From contig QHXL01000153.1 of assembly GCA_003222935.1 (NCBI GenBank), positions 540 to 14,498 on the forward strand: a DNA stretch of 13,959 nucleotides, written 5' to 3'. Below are positions 1 through 9,983 of this stretch, piece by piece (within the stretch, counting starts at the first letter, position 1; each line of letters opens with the position of its first letter). This DNA is from Acidobacteriota bacterium. GTDB lineage: Bacteria; Acidobacteriota; Blastocatellia; Pyrinomonadales; Pyrinomonadaceae. Under the pieces are notes generated by a model. It was not told the origin of the DNA. It saw only the letters and a program-made list of their open reading frames with translations, and did not search any database. The position numbers were made by a program, and so were the translations under genes.

Positions 1-192
1 ACCTTGCCGCAAACCGTGTTGGCCGATGAAGCACGCGCGGAATACAGCAATGGCGTTCTTCGAGTGACATTGCCAAAGCGCGAGGAAACAAAGTCTCGTC
101 GTATTGAAGTGACTGGCGAGGGCACCGCTTCAACCAAGAAGATTGAGACTAAGACAGATAGCGCAAAAGCAAAGGCTTCCAGCGGAAGCTAA
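1..192 (+). CDS. Small heat-shock protein (Hsp20/alpha-crystallin), C-terminal fragment
   Basis: This is the 3' end of an Hsp20 gene cut by the window edge; frame 1 is open from base 1 to the TAA at 190-192 (63 residues seen). The visible part holds the last strands of the alpha-crystallin domain, with the family signature AEYSNGVLRVTLPKRE at about residues 17-32, followed by a hydrophilic Lys/Thr/Ser-rich tail. An I-x-V pair (RRIEV) follows the domain, similar to the I-x-I anchor that small Hsps use to bind a neighbouring dimer. Small Hsps are ATP-independent cytoplasmic holdases that keep unfolding proteins ready for ClpB/DnaK. A second hsp20 lies at 2907, so clpB is flanked by small-Hsp genes. 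The N-terminus is outside the window. Confidence 0.9.
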   Translation, partial: TLPQTVLADEARAEYSNGVLRVTLPKREETKSRRIEVTGEGTASTKKIETKTDSAKAKASSGS

Positions 193-212
193 GACGTTGA
201 GTAACTCAGGAG

Positions 213-260
213 CGGGCTCGCCGCAGTTTGGGATGCGAGTGCGAGCCCGTTCGGGTTTTT
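213..260 (+). terminator. Intrinsic terminator after first hsp20
   Basis: Perfect 9-bp inverted repeat CGGGCTCGC (213-221) / GCGAGCCCG (241-249). A T-run (256-260) follows after CGGG. A smaller alternative hairpin, AGCCCG-TT-CGGGTT, sits directly on the T-run. It separates the first hsp20 from clpB, so clpB either has its own start signal in the 26 nt that remain or depends on partial read-through. Confidence 0.75.
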
Positions 261-286
261 GAATTAAGCAGGTTTAGAACTAAGAG

Positions 287-2881
287 ATGCGTTTAGACAA
301 GTTTACTCTCAGAGCACAAGAAGCAATTCAGTCGGCTATTGAGCTGGCTGAGCGCAATACGAACCAACAGGTTGAACCCGAGCACCTGCTTTCGGCGATG
401 CTCGAACAACCAGAAGGAATCGTAAGGCCCATCCTCGGTAAGCTGGGTGTCAATGTCACTGTTGTGCAGAGTGATACTCAAGCCGCCGTCGCTCGCTTTC
501 CTCGAGTTCAGGGCGGACAGCAATACTTCAGTCCGCGCACCAGCCAGATCTTTACTGCCGCTCAAAAGCAAGCCGACAAAATGAAGGACGAGTTCATCTC
601 GACCGAACACCTGTTGCTTGCAGTGGCTGAGGAGAAAGACGGTGAGGCAGGAAAGATCCTGCGACAGCACGGAGTTAACCAGGCTGATCTATCGAAGGTC
701 ATCGAGCAAATGCGTGGTGGCTCCCGAATCACTGATCAAAACGCCGAGCAGAACTACCAGGCTCTTTCGAAATATGCTCGCGACCTGACTGACGCCGCGC
801 GACGAGGAAAACTCGATCCCGTGATTGGACGCGACGACGAAATTCGACGGACGATCCAGGTGCTTTCGCGCAGGACAAAAAACAACCCGGTTCTTATTGG
901 TGAGCCAGGCGTCGGCAAAACGGCTATCGTCGAGGGTTTAGCTCAGCGAATCATTTCCGGCGATGTGCCTGAAACACTTCGCAACAAGCGACTCGTCGGA
1001 CTCGACCTGGGAGCGATGCTGGCAGGCGCAAAGTATCGAGGAGAATTTGAGGATCGACTCAAGTCTGTCCTGAAGGAGATCGAAAACGCGCAAGGTCAGA
1101 TAATTCTTTTCATCGACGAACTTCATACTCTCGTCGGTGCGGGCGCTGCGGAAGGAGCGATTGACGCTTCGAACATGTTGAAGCCGGCACTTGCTCGCGG
1201 TGAACTACGTTGCGTTGGCGCGACGACACTCAATGAGTACAAGAAACACATCGAAAAGGACGCAGCCCTCGAGCGTCGCTTTCAACAAGTCTATGTCGGT
1301 GAACCGACGGTCGAAGATACGATTGCTATCCTGCGTGGCTTGAAGGAGCGCTACGAAGTTCATCACGGCGTTCGGATCAAGGACTCGGCCATCGTCGCCG
1401 CAGCAACCTTGTCCAATCGTTACATCACCGATCGATTCCTACCAGACAAAGCAATCGACTTAATCGACGAAGCGGCTTCAAGACTGCGCATCGAGATCGA
1501 TTCACTGCCGCAGGATATCGACGATCTTGAACGCGAGATCATTCAACTCGAAATCGAACGCCAGGCACTCCAGCGTGAAGAAGACGAGAAGTCGAAGACC
1601 CGGCTCAAAGAGATCGAACAGCGAATTGCAGATCTGAAAGAGACGTCGTCCGGCATGAAGGCCAAATGGCAATCTGAAAAAGAAGCGATTGACCACATGC
1701 GAACGGCCAAAGCTGAACTGGAGCAATTAAGACTTCAGCTCGATCAGGTGAGAAACGCGGGAGACCTCGCGCGCGCTTCAGAAATTCAGTACGGACAGAT
1801 TCCTGACCTCGAACAAAAGCTAAAGGTCGAACAGGACAAACTCGCCGCTTTCCAACAAGACGGAGTTATGTTGAAGGAAGAGGTGGACGAGGAAGATGTC
1901 GCTCAGGTCGTTGCCAAGTGGACCGGCATTCCAGTCTCGAAAATGCTCGAGGGTGAAATGCAAAAGCTTGTGACGATGGAAGGTCGCCTCGGGCTTCGTG
2001 TCATCGGCCAGGAGGAAGCACTGACTGCAGTTTCCGACGCTGTCAGACGTGCTCGTGCAGGTTTACAAGATCCGAATCGTCCGATTGGCTCGTTCATATT
2101 CCTCGGCCCTACCGGCGTTGGAAAAACAGAAACCGCACGCGCCCTCGCAGAGTTTTTGTTTGACGACGAACGGGCCATGATCCGACTCGACATGTCGGAG
2201 TACATGGAGAAGCATGCAGTCGCGCGCATGATTGGCGCACCGCCGGGATACGTGGGCTACGAGGAAGGTGGACAGCTAACGGAAGCCGTTCGAAGGCGTC
2301 CGTACTCTGTCGTACTTTTCGACGAGATAGAAAAAGCCCACGGCGATGTCTTCAACGTGCTATTGCAAATTCTTGACGACGGAAGGTTGACTGATTCGAA
2401 GGGACGAACAGTGGATTTCAAGAACACTGTATTGATCATGACTTCGAATCTCGGCTCGCGTGAGATTCAAGCTGCCGAAGGCGATGAAAAACAGGTTCGC
2501 GAGGCCGTGCTTCAAGAGCTTCAAATGAATTTCAAGCCGGAGTTTTTGAATCGCGTAGACGACGTTGTGATCTTTCATCAACTCTCACGAGATCAGATCG
2601 CCAAGATCATCGAGGTGCAGTTGGAAAGACTGCGACGCATGTTGGGTGAACGAAACATCACCCTGGAATTGGATCCGTCGGCGAAAGAACTTTTGATGCG
2701 CGAAGGCTATGATCCAACTTACGGCGCACGTCCGCTCAAGCGCGCAATTCAATCGCTAATCCAGAATCCGCTTGCGATAAAACTGCTGCAGGGTGAGATA
2801 CAGCCAGGTGAAACGATAAAACTGTCGGCAAATGGCGATGCGATGGAATTCAAACAAGATTCGGTAGGGGCAACTGCCTAA
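287..2881 (+). CDS. clpB: ClpB (Hsp100) disaggregase
   Basis: 864 residues, full length for ClpB. Two Clp_N repeats occupy about 1-145. The first AAA+ domain has Walker A GEPGVGKT (205-212), pore-loop Tyr250 in GAKYRGEFE and Walker B ILFIDE ending at Glu278. A long charged coiled-coil middle domain spans about 408-525; it marks ClpB rather than ClpA/ClpC, because it is where DnaK docks. The second AAA+ domain has Walker A GPTGVGKT (607-614), pore-loop Tyr655 in [11 protein letters not shown], Walker B VVLFDE (675-680) and sensor-2 GARPLKR (Arg815). The D2 loop after MTSNLG lacks a ClpP-binding LGF tripeptide. ClpB threads aggregated proteins through its hexamer pore together with DnaK/DnaJ/GrpE. 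The start MRLDKFT is the family start, although the ribosome site before it is weak (AAGAG touching the ATG). hsp20 follows after 25 nt. Confidence 0.97.
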   Translation: MRLDKFTLRAQEAIQSAIELAERNTNQQVEPEHLLSAMLEQPEGIVRPILGKLGVNVTVVQSDTQAAVARFPRVQGGQQYFSPRTSQIFTAAQKQADKMKDEFISTEHLLLAVAEEKDGEAGKILRQHGVNQADLSKVIEQMRGGSRITDQNAEQNYQALSKYARDLTDAARRGKLDPVIGRDDEIRRTIQVLSRRTKNNPVLIGEPGVGKTAIVEGLAQRIISGDVPETLRNKRLVGLDLGAMLAGAKYRGEFEDRLKSVLKEIENAQGQIILFIDELHTLVGAGAAEGAIDASNMLKPALARGELRCVGATTLNEYKKHIEKDAALERRFQQVYVGEPTVEDTIAILRGLKERYEVHHGVRIKDSAIVAAATLSNRYITDRFLPDKAIDLIDEAASRLRIEIDSLPQDIDDLEREIIQLEIERQALQREEDEKSKTRLKEIEQRIADLKETSSGMKAKWQSEKEAIDHMRTAKAELEQLRLQLDQVRNAGDLARASEIQYGQIPDLEQKLKVEQDKLAAFQQDGVMLKEEVDEEDVAQVVAKWTGIPVSKMLEGEMQKLVTMEGRLGLRVIGQEEALTAVSDAVRRARAGLQDPNRPIGSFIFLGPTGVGKTETARALAEFLFDDERAMIRLDMSEYMEKHAVARMIGAPPGYVGYEEGGQLTEAVRRRPYSVVLFDEIEKAHGDVFNVLLQILDDGRLTDSKGRTVDFKNTVLIMTSNLGSREIQAAEGDEKQVREAVLQELQMNFKPEFLNRVDDVVIFHQLSRDQIAKIIEVQLERLRRMLGERNITLELDPSAKELLMREGYDPTYGARPLKRAIQSLIQNPLAIKLLQGEIQPGETIKLSANGDAMEFKQDSVGATA

Positions 2882-2906
2882 GACTTTTAATTGGAGAAAG
2901 CGTTTT

Positions 2907-3353
2907 ATGTCACAACAATGGAATCCGCTCCAGGATTTGATGATGCTGCAGGATCGAATGAACAGACTTTTTGAAGATGCTACCCAACGACGGGCTCGTA
3001 GTGACTCTAGTTCTCGTGATGAGTTTGATCGTGCTGACTGGACGCCGAGTGCAGACATCTACGAAACTGACACTAGCTACCTAATTGCAATTGATCTACC
3101 TGGAATCGATCGAGACGCCCTGCACATCGATCTCGACGATAATCGTTTGGTCATTAAGGGTAATCGCGTGATTGAGGAACCGACCAAACATCGAGCGGAA
3201 AGATCGGCGGGCAAGTTTCTTCGCACGTTCTCCGTTCCCGGCTCAGTCGATCAATCGCAAATCGGTGCGGACTATAAAGACGGCGTTTTGCAAGTTCGAC
3301 TTCCCAAGCGAAAAGAGCAGAAGGCCACAAAAGTAGAGATCAAAATCTCGTAA
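2907..3353 (+). CDS. Small heat-shock protein (Hsp20/alpha-crystallin)
   Basis: 148 residues, a usual length for class A bacterial Hsp20. A variable N-terminal arm (about 1-45, with the WNPLQDLMMLQDRMNRLF pattern common at Hsp20 starts) precedes the alpha-crystallin domain (about 46-135). That domain contains DLPGIDRDALHIDL and the signature YKDGVLQVRLPKRKE (123-137). The C-terminal tail ends in an I-K-I motif (145-147), the anchor for oligomer assembly. GGAGA at 2893-2897 is a good ribosome site 9 nt before the ATG. The gene sits 25 nt after clpB and 25 nt before grpE, so one transcript is likely. A holdase working ahead of ClpB is the expected role. Confidence 0.96.
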   Translation: MSQQWNPLQDLMMLQDRMNRLFEDATQRRARSDSSSRDEFDRADWTPSADIYETDTSYLIAIDLPGIDRDALHIDLDDNRLVIKGNRVIEEPTKHRAERSAGKFLRTFSVPGSVDQSQIGADYKDGVLQVRLPKRKEQKATKVEIKIS

Positions 3354-3378
3354 TCAATTCACACGGGGGTAGATGTAA

Positions 3379-4026
3379 ATGATTGGCAGAGACCGACGAC
3401 CACACGGGGACGAGCAAAACGAACTTCGGGTCACAGACCGTCGTCGTATCTATCTTGATCCGGATAACACCGAGCAAGTGAACGAAGAGGCTGAACAACC
3501 AAATCTAAAACCATCATACGTTGAAGAACTTGAGGCACGTACCAAGGCAGCCGAGCAACAAGTCCTGGAAGTACAATCTCGATTTGATCAACTCAGGCAG
3601 CAGCTCCAACGTGAGACTGATGAAACGCGACAGCGTCTGAATCGTTCGGCTGACGAACGGGCGGTAAACGAGAAAGCTAAGTTCATTAGTTCCCTGCTTC
3701 CCGTAATGGATGATCTTGATCGGGCCGTCCAAGCCGCAAACGACAATACGTCCAACGACTCCCTCTTACAGGGCATTCGCGGCATCGCCACAAGATTTCA
3801 GAATGCGTTGGCGGCTGCCGGTGTCGAACCTATTTCGGCAGTCGGAGAAACTTTCGATCCTGAGCTCCATGAAGCCGTCGACACTGCCGATACCGACGAG
3901 GCAATGGATGGCAAAGTAATCGACGAATATGGACGAGGATTCCGACTTGGTGAGCGATTACTGCGTCCTGTGCGTGTGAAAGTTGGCAGATCAAGCCAAC
4001 CGCAGACGCGAAACGCAACCGAGTAA
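3379..4026 (+). CDS. grpE: GrpE, nucleotide exchange factor of DnaK
   Basis: 215 residues, within the range for GrpE. A charged, poorly conserved N-terminus (1-46) leads into a long coiled coil (about 47-100), which forms the dimer stalk. The GrpE core follows: LLPVMDDLDRA (106-116), GVEPISAVGETFDPELHEAV (148-167), and the beta-wing end GFRLGERLLRPVRVKVG (187-203). GrpE releases ADP from DnaK; the DnaK system then feeds ClpB. No dnaK or dnaJ is next to it, which is unusual because grpE commonly neighbours them. GGGGG (3365-3369) lies 9 nt before the ATG. An ATG-TAA pair (3373-3378) directly abuts the start codon; the ATG at 3379 is chosen because 3373 is followed at once by a stop. Confidence 0.95.
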   Translation: MIGRDRRPHGDEQNELRVTDRRRIYLDPDNTEQVNEEAEQPNLKPSYVEELEARTKAAEQQVLEVQSRFDQLRQQLQRETDETRQRLNRSADERAVNEKAKFISSLLPVMDDLDRAVQAANDNTSNDSLLQGIRGIATRFQNALAAAGVEPISAVGETFDPELHEAVDTADTDEAMDGKVIDEYGRGFRLGERLLRPVRVKVGRSSQPQTRNATE

Positions 4027-4030
4027 GTGA

Positions 4031-5693
<1,663 letters not shown>

Positions 5694-5702
5694 GTTCACA
5701 AC

Positions 5703-5718
5703 GAAAACTGAAGTTTTC
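5703..5718 (+). other. Small AT-rich hairpin after groEL
   Basis: GAAAAC (5703-5708), loop TGAA, GTTTTC (5713-5718), lying 10 nt after the groEL stop. It is short and has no T-run on the + strand. It could help define the 3' end together with the larger hairpin at 5731, or be chance. Confidence 0.35.
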
Positions 5719-5730
5719 ATAAAGTGAAAA

Positions 5731-5761
5731 CGGCAGGAGAATTGCAGGTGTTCTCCTGCCG
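5731..5761 (+). terminator. GC-rich hairpin downstream of groEL
   Basis: Perfect 11-bp stem CGGCAGGAGAA (5731-5741) / TTCTCCTGCCG (5751-5761) with a 9-nt loop. No T-run follows, so it is either a mRNA 3'-end stabiliser or a weak/factor-dependent terminator. The clean terminator at 5807 lies 46 nt further on. Confidence 0.55.
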
Positions 5762-5806
5762 GCATTAGTTATTGCATTGAAACGCAACGGTGGCTATTCT
5801 GAAGAC

Positions 5807-5830
5807 ATCTAATCTTCGGGTTAGATTTTT
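5807..5830 (+). terminator. Intrinsic terminator with UUCG tetraloop
   Basis: Stem ATCTAATC (5807-5814) / GGTTAGAT (5819-5826), including one G-T pair, closed by a C(TTCG)G tetraloop and followed by TTTTT (5826-5830). This is a textbook Rho-independent terminator ending the groEL-side transcript. It implies that the Clp ATPase gene at 5905 has its own promoter in 5831-5904, although I see no convincing one. Confidence 0.8.
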
Positions 5831-5904
5831 GCGGTTAGCTGTTTGAAAGTGAGTAGTTACCATCGTCAGTGAACCAAATGGGGGTCGATGGTCGTAAATG
5901 AAAT

Positions 5905-8190
5905 ATGGTTGATTTAGGTTCATACAAAGATAAATTCGCGGACAGCGGACAACGCATTTTGGAACACGCGTTGAACGAGTCGCGCAAGCGTGATCAGAAT
6001 TTCGTATCTGTCGAGCATATTCTCCAGGCTTTGACCATTGAAGAGCCGGATATGTTCAACTCTGCCATGCGTGAGCTTTCGCTCGACCCGGTTGTTGTGA
6101 AAATGGCAATTGAGAAACGACTGACAATCAGTCGTCAGCAACACGTCGGGAAGGGTTTTCGCATCGGTTCAGATACAACAGACCTTTTTAAGAGGGCAAT
6201 GGAGCGTGCCCGCAACCAGGGTCGAAAAACAATTGAAGCAACAGATATTTTCGAAGCATTAAGTAACGAAGACAGCCTTTTTGTTGATGTATTACGAACC
6301 ATGGGAGCAAATCCGGACGCTGTGCTGGAAAACGTGCGAGCCCAGGTTCAGAAACGCGAACAAGAGGAAGAACTCAACCGCAAAAAGTTCGAACTGCCTC
6401 CTTACCTCAAACATTTTGGTGTTTCACTAAATCGTCTCGCTCGAGCTGACAAGATTCCACCCACAATCGGTCGCGAAAAAGAGATCCAACAGATTATCGA
6501 GATCCTTTGTCATCGCGAACGGGCCAACTCCCCGATGTTGGTTGGTGAACCTGGTGTCGGCAAAACAGCCGTCATCGAAGGTCTGGCCAGATTGATCGAG
6601 TTGGAGCCCGAGAAAGTCCCCGCTCGACTACGAGGTTCACACATCGTTCAGCTGCAGATGGGCGGCCTGGTGGCAGGCACCATGTTGCGCGGCATGTTCG
6701 AAGAGAGAATCAAGGGCATCATCGATGAAGTGAAGGAACGAGATAACCTGATCCTCTTCATTGATGAGGCACACACAATTATCGGCGCCGGCGCAGCACT
6801 GGGAACGTCATCTGATGCTGCCAACATGTTTAAGTCAGCATTAGCACGCGGCGAGATGCGGATCATGGGCGCCACTACTATCTCCGAGTACAAAGAGTAT
6901 ATCTCCGACGACGAAGCACTCGCTCGACGCTTCCGTCTCGTCAAAGTTGTCGAACCTACGATCACTGAAACGAGAGAGATTGTCCTGGGCTTGCGTCCGC
7001 GTCTTGAGAAAAACTATTCGGTCAAAATCTCCGACGACGCTATCAACACAGCATTGGAGATGGCTCCGAAGTACATCCGTAATCTCCACTTGCCTGACAA
7101 AGCGATTGGTTGGCTCGACACCGCTGCTGTCAAAGTTGAGATTAATGAACCGCAAACACTGGTGGTGAAACCCGAGCACGTGATCGAAGTCATTTCGCAG
7201 GAATCGAGAATTCCACGCGACATGATTTTTCGCGACACAACCGAACGCTTCGCGATGACCGAAGCGATGTTGAGCACGCGGGTCATCGGTCAAAAGGAAG
7301 CCATCAGGGCGGTCGCACAACGACTGCGTTTGAACAAAGGTCCACTCAAAGAGTCGCATTACAAACCCGACGGAGTGCTTCTCTTTCTCGGTCCAACAGG
7401 TGTTGGAAAGACTGAGTTAGCCAAGGCAGTCGCCGAATTCATGTTCGGTGATGAAGAAAAAATGGTCCGCATCGACATGTCCGAGTACAGCGATGGGACT
7501 GTGAGTATCGAAAAACTGATTGGCATGCCACGCGGTATCGTTGGGTCGGAACGTGGCGGCATCCTTACGGAGCAACTGCGTGAGAATCCCTACACTGTGT
7601 TGTTGCTCGATGAGGTGGAGAAAGCCTCGCCGTACTTGATGAACCTCTTTCTGCAAGCTTTCGATGAAGGTTGGTTGACGGACGGACGCGGCAAGAAGGT
7701 CTACCTGTCGGATGCAATTATCATCATGACTTCCAACCTTGGTTCAGAGAGTTTCAAGAAGTATGAGAAACCGCTCGGCTTTGGGACGAAGACCGCGGCT
7801 GACTTCCGCGCCGTGAAGAATGAAGTGATGAAAGCTTCCGAACAACGATTCTCACCGGAGTTTCGTAACCGCATTGACGAGATCGTCGTGTTCTCGCCGT
7901 TGACGATGGATGAGGTTCGGCAGATCGCCAGGTTGTATCTCGAAAAACTTCGCCGGCAGATGGAACGACAAGGAAAGTATGTAGAGGTAACCGAGGCTGC
8001 AGTAAACCGGCTGACGGAAAAAGGCTACAACACGGCTTACGGCGCACGCTTCTTGAAGCGTCACATCGACGAACAAGTCAAATTACCGATTACCGCCATG
8101 TGGAAAACTGCTACGAGTTTCCGTGTGGATGTCGAAAACGGCGAAACGGTAGTTAAGGCCAACGAGGGGAATAATCCCCAACTCAACTAA
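5905..8190 (+). CDS. ClpA/ClpC-like Hsp100 AAA+ ATPase with altered pore loops
   Basis: 761 residues, close to ClpA in length. Two Clp_N repeats lie at about 8-43 and 84-120. D1 has Walker A GEPGVGKT (214-221) and Walker B LILFIDE (Glu288). There is no coiled-coil middle domain between D1 and D2, unlike ClpB. D2 has Walker A GPTGVGKT (497-504), Walker B TVLLLDE (Glu570) and a sensor-2 GARFLKR (usually GARPLKR). Between MTSNLG and PEFRNRID it carries a longer loop containing LGF (624-626), placed like the IGL/VGF loop that docks on ClpP, so an unfoldase role with ClpP is inferred. Oddly, both substrate-gripping pore loops lack the aromatic residue: D1 reads GTMLRGMFE where GTKYRGEFE is usual, and D2 reads MPRGIVGSERGG where [11 protein letters not shown] is usual. 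The start has a poor ribosome site. It is transcribed separately from groEL, judging by the terminator at 5807. Confidence 0.9.
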   Translation: MVDLGSYKDKFADSGQRILEHALNESRKRDQNFVSVEHILQALTIEEPDMFNSAMRELSLDPVVVKMAIEKRLTISRQQHVGKGFRIGSDTTDLFKRAMERARNQGRKTIEATDIFEALSNEDSLFVDVLRTMGANPDAVLENVRAQVQKREQEEELNRKKFELPPYLKHFGVSLNRLARADKIPPTIGREKEIQQIIEILCHRERANSPMLVGEPGVGKTAVIEGLARLIELEPEKVPARLRGSHIVQLQMGGLVAGTMLRGMFEERIKGIIDEVKERDNLILFIDEAHTIIGAGAALGTSSDAANMFKSALARGEMRIMGATTISEYKEYISDDEALARRFRLVKVVEPTITETREIVLGLRPRLEKNYSVKISDDAINTALEMAPKYIRNLHLPDKAIGWLDTAAVKVEINEPQTLVVKPEHVIEVISQESRIPRDMIFRDTTERFAMTEAMLSTRVIGQKEAIRAVAQRLRLNKGPLKESHYKPDGVLLFLGPTGVGKTELAKAVAEFMFGDEEKMVRIDMSEYSDGTVSIEKLIGMPRGIVGSERGGILTEQLRENPYTVLLLDEVEKASPYLMNLFLQAFDEGWLTDGRGKKVYLSDAIIIMTSNLGSESFKKYEKPLGFGTKTAADFRAVKNEVMKASEQRFSPEFRNRIDEIVVFSPLTMDEVRQIARLYLEKLRRQMERQGKYVEVTEAAVNRLTEKGYNTAYGARFLKRHIDEQVKLPITAMWKTATSFRVDVENGETVVKANEGNNPQLN

Positions 8191-8216
8191 GTGATACAGA
8201 TTTAGCTTGAGAGACC

Positions 8217-8255
8217 GGGGTTTCGATGACTTGTTCATTGAAACCCCTTCTTTTT
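8217..8255 (+). terminator. Strong intrinsic terminator after the Clp ATPase gene
   Basis: 13-bp stem with one G-T pair, GGGGTTTCGATGA (8217-8229) / TCATTGAAACCCC (8235-8247), with a 5-nt loop and the tract TTCTTTTT (8248-8255). It lies inside the in-frame upstream extension of the next reading frame (from a TTG at 8207), which argues that the next gene starts at 8273 and not upstream. Confidence 0.85.
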
Positions 8256-8272
8256 GTTACATTCTAGGAACT

Positions 8273-9094
8273 ATGAATTACAGCCCCGTTATTACATTTG
8301 CGCTTTTTTGCCTGCTGACGGCGTTCGCCGTTCCTGCACTTGGTCAAAACACCTCATCGCCAGCGGCCGTCGCAACTGTTGATGAAAAATCACAGCAGGT
8401 CATCGACCATGCGATCCAGGTACTCGGCGGTCAGAGTTATCTGAACGTCAACTCCGTGGTCGGCAAAGGCTTTTTCACGGCCTTCAATCAGGGCACCTCG
8501 CAGATTCCAGCTAAGTTTCTCGATTACATTGTTTATCCGGATCGGGAACGAACCGAATTTATCGGCGGCGGAATCAAAACGATCCAAACCAACGTCGGCG
8601 AAACCGGGTGGTTGTATGACGGCGGACCGAAGGCAATTTCAGACCAGGGGCCAACCCAGATCGACGGCTTTAAGCTGGCAATCCGTACGACGATGGAAAA
8701 TCTTTTACGAGGCACGTGGAAGAAAGACGGTGGAAAGATTGTCTACGTTGGACGGCGTGAGGCTGGTCTAGCAAAACGCAACGAGACCATCAGACTGACA
8801 TTTCCCAATGGCTTCTGGATTGAGTACGAGTTTGGAGCGAAAGACTTTCTTCCGGCGAAAGTGATCTACAAACGGACTCGAAAGAATCCGGATACCGGCG
8901 ATGAGCAGGAGACGACCGAGGAGGATCGGTTCTTCAAATTCATCACCGTGGATGGCATCACGGCACCGTGGGTGATCGATCACTACACCGAAGGCAATCA
9001 AACAAGTCGCATTAACTACGAGACGATTGTCTACAATCAAAAAGTCCCCGATGCATTGTTTGCCAAACCTGATAATGTTAAGGCGATCAAATAA
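8273..9094 (+). CDS. Secreted LolA-like (outer-membrane lipoprotein-sorting fold) protein
   Basis: 273 residues from the ATG at 8273, preceded closely by AGGAA (8266-8270). I do not recognise a named gene. The N-terminus is a clear Sec signal peptide: hydrophobic core VITFALFCLLTAFAV, then ALGQ, with cleavage predicted after about residue 24. The mature part looks like the beta-rich LolA/LolB-type fold seen in many secreted proteins: an initial helix with ALxxLGG-like spacing (VIDHAIQVLGGQSYLNV), repeated short strands with aromatic and charged residues (RERTEFIGGG, GETGWLYDGG, RLTFPNGFWIEYEF, PAKVIYKR), and an end resembling 'PDALFAKPD'. A periplasmic or envelope role is inferred, with ligand unknown. 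Its stop is 5 nt before a long inverted repeat and it converges on fabG. Only about 17 nt separate it from the preceding terminator, so its promoter is not obvious. Confidence 0.75.
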   Translation: MNYSPVITFALFCLLTAFAVPALGQNTSSPAAVATVDEKSQQVIDHAIQVLGGQSYLNVNSVVGKGFFTAFNQGTSQIPAKFLDYIVYPDRERTEFIGGGIKTIQTNVGETGWLYDGGPKAISDQGPTQIDGFKLAIRTTMENLLRGTWKKDGGKIVYVGRREAGLAKRNETIRLTFPNGFWIEYEFGAKDFLPAKVIYKRTRKNPDTGDEQETTEEDRFFKFITVDGITAPWVIDHYTEGNQTSRINYETIVYNQKVPDALFAKPDNVKAIK

Positions 9095-9099
9095 GCGAG

Positions 9100-9190
9100 T
9101 CTCCTTGGAGTGCGGGGACTTGTCACCGCTTTGTTATGTCTGACGTCCCTAATTGAAAAAGCGGTGACAAGTCCCCGCACTCCAAGGAGA
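9100..9190. repeat. 33-bp perfect inverted repeat filling a convergent gap
   Basis: Left arm 9100-9132 begins TCTCCTTGGAGTGCGGGGAC; right arm 9158-9190 is its exact complement, ending GCACTCCAAGGAGA. The spacer is 25 nt (9133-9157). It starts 5 nt after one stop codon and ends 19 nt before the fabG stop (9210). Each arm also contains its own imperfect palindrome, GCGG-G-GAC-TT-GTC-A-CCGC. There is no T-run on either side. It could act as a bidirectional 3'-end structure or be a REP/MITE-type mobile repeat. Confidence 0.95.
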
Positions 9191-9209
9191 AACTTTTGGG
9201 CGGTTCTAA

Positions 9210-9968
9210 TTACATCGCTAACCCGCCGTCCATCTGAACCACCTGGCCCGTGATGTAGCGTGCATCGTCCGACATCAGAAACACTGCGACGCGAGCTACC
9301 TCGTCTGCTTCTGCAAAACGTCCGAGCGGAATCATTTCGATAATCTTTGTTTGATAGCTTTCGTCGAGCTTGCCGGCCATGTCTGTTGCGACCATTCCGA
9401 GAGCTAATGCATTCACTGTGACTTTTCTGCTCGCCACTTCCTTCGCAAGTGCCTTCGTCAAACCGATCATCCCTGCTTTCGACGCCGAGTAGTTTGACTG
9501 ACCTGGCATTCCGATTTCACCACTAATCGAAGAGATATTCAGGATCGAGCCGCCCGTCTCCTGGCGCAGCATGGTTCGCAAGGCTGCCTTGGAGAAGTTC
9601 CAGGCACCTTTCAGGTTGGTGTCCATCACCTGGTCCCAGTCGTCTTCCTTCATTCGCAGGATCAAGTTGTCGCGAGTGATACCGGCGTTGTTGACGAGAA
9701 AGTCGATACGGCCAAAAGCATCTTTCACCTGTTTGACCATCGCGGCTGAAGCTTCGGTATTAGCCACGTCACACTGAAACGAAAGCGCGCGTACACCTAA
9801 CGATTCGAGTTCTTTCTGCAAACTCTCCGCCGACTCTGCGCTTTTCGCATAATTGAAAGCGACGTCAGCGCCATGACGTGCCAATTCGAGTGCGATGGCC
9901 CGTCCTATCCCGCGAGTCGCTCCGGTGACAATTGCCGTCCGTCCTGAAAATGTTTTCTGATCTGACAA
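9210..9968 (-). CDS. fabG: 3-oxoacyl-ACP reductase (short-chain dehydrogenase)
   Basis: 252 residues. FabG performs the NADPH-dependent reduction of 3-oxoacyl-ACP in fatty-acid synthesis, in the cytoplasm. SDR landmarks are present in order: TGATRGIG cofactor loop (15-22), CDV (66-68), NNAG (93-96), Asn118, catalytic Ser147, Tyr160 and Lys164 in the YSASKAG motif, and a C-terminal TGQVVQMDGG. The start is TTG (9966-9968, minus), chosen because AGGAAGGA (9977-9984) lies 8 nt upstream and MSDQKTFSGRTAIVTG fits family length. The normally conserved Pro-Gly after the VNA motif reads VNALALG, with Leu189 in place of Pro. The upstream zinc-ribbon gene ends 15 nt before it, so co-transcription is likely. 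A related SDR acting on another substrate cannot be excluded, because no acpP, fabD or fabF is nearby. Confidence 0.9.
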   Translation of the reverse strand: MSDQKTFSGRTAIVTGATRGIGRAIALELARHGADVAFNYAKSAESAESLQKELESLGVRALSFQCDVANTEASAAMVKQVKDAFGRIDFLVNNAGITRDNLILRMKEDDWDQVMDTNLKGAWNFSKAALRTMLRQETGGSILNISSISGEIGMPGQSNYSASKAGMIGLTKALAKEVASRKVTVNALALGMVATDMAGKLDESYQTKIIEMIPLGRFAEADEVARVAVFLMSDDARYITGQVVQMDGGLAM

Positions 9969-9983
9969 GTTTCGATTCCTTCC

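Noticed and set aside
1903..2229. Antisense reading frames within clpB, groEL, the Clp gene and sppA
   Set aside because: They lack recognisable protein character and are explained by codon bias of the real genes on the other strand or frame.
2882..2906. RNA thermometer (fourU/ROSE) before hsp20
   Set aside because: Only a 4-bp CTTT/AAAG pairing around the ribosome site is possible; too weak to claim.
5843..5866. Heat-shock sigma-32-type promoter before the second Clp gene (TTGAAA ... CCAT)
   Set aside because: The spacer is about 9 nt, shorter than the usual range, and the -10 match is only CCAT.
8207..8272. N-terminal extension of the secreted protein from TTG at 8207
   Set aside because: It runs through the terminator stem of the preceding gene and would bury the signal peptide; ATG 8273 is right.
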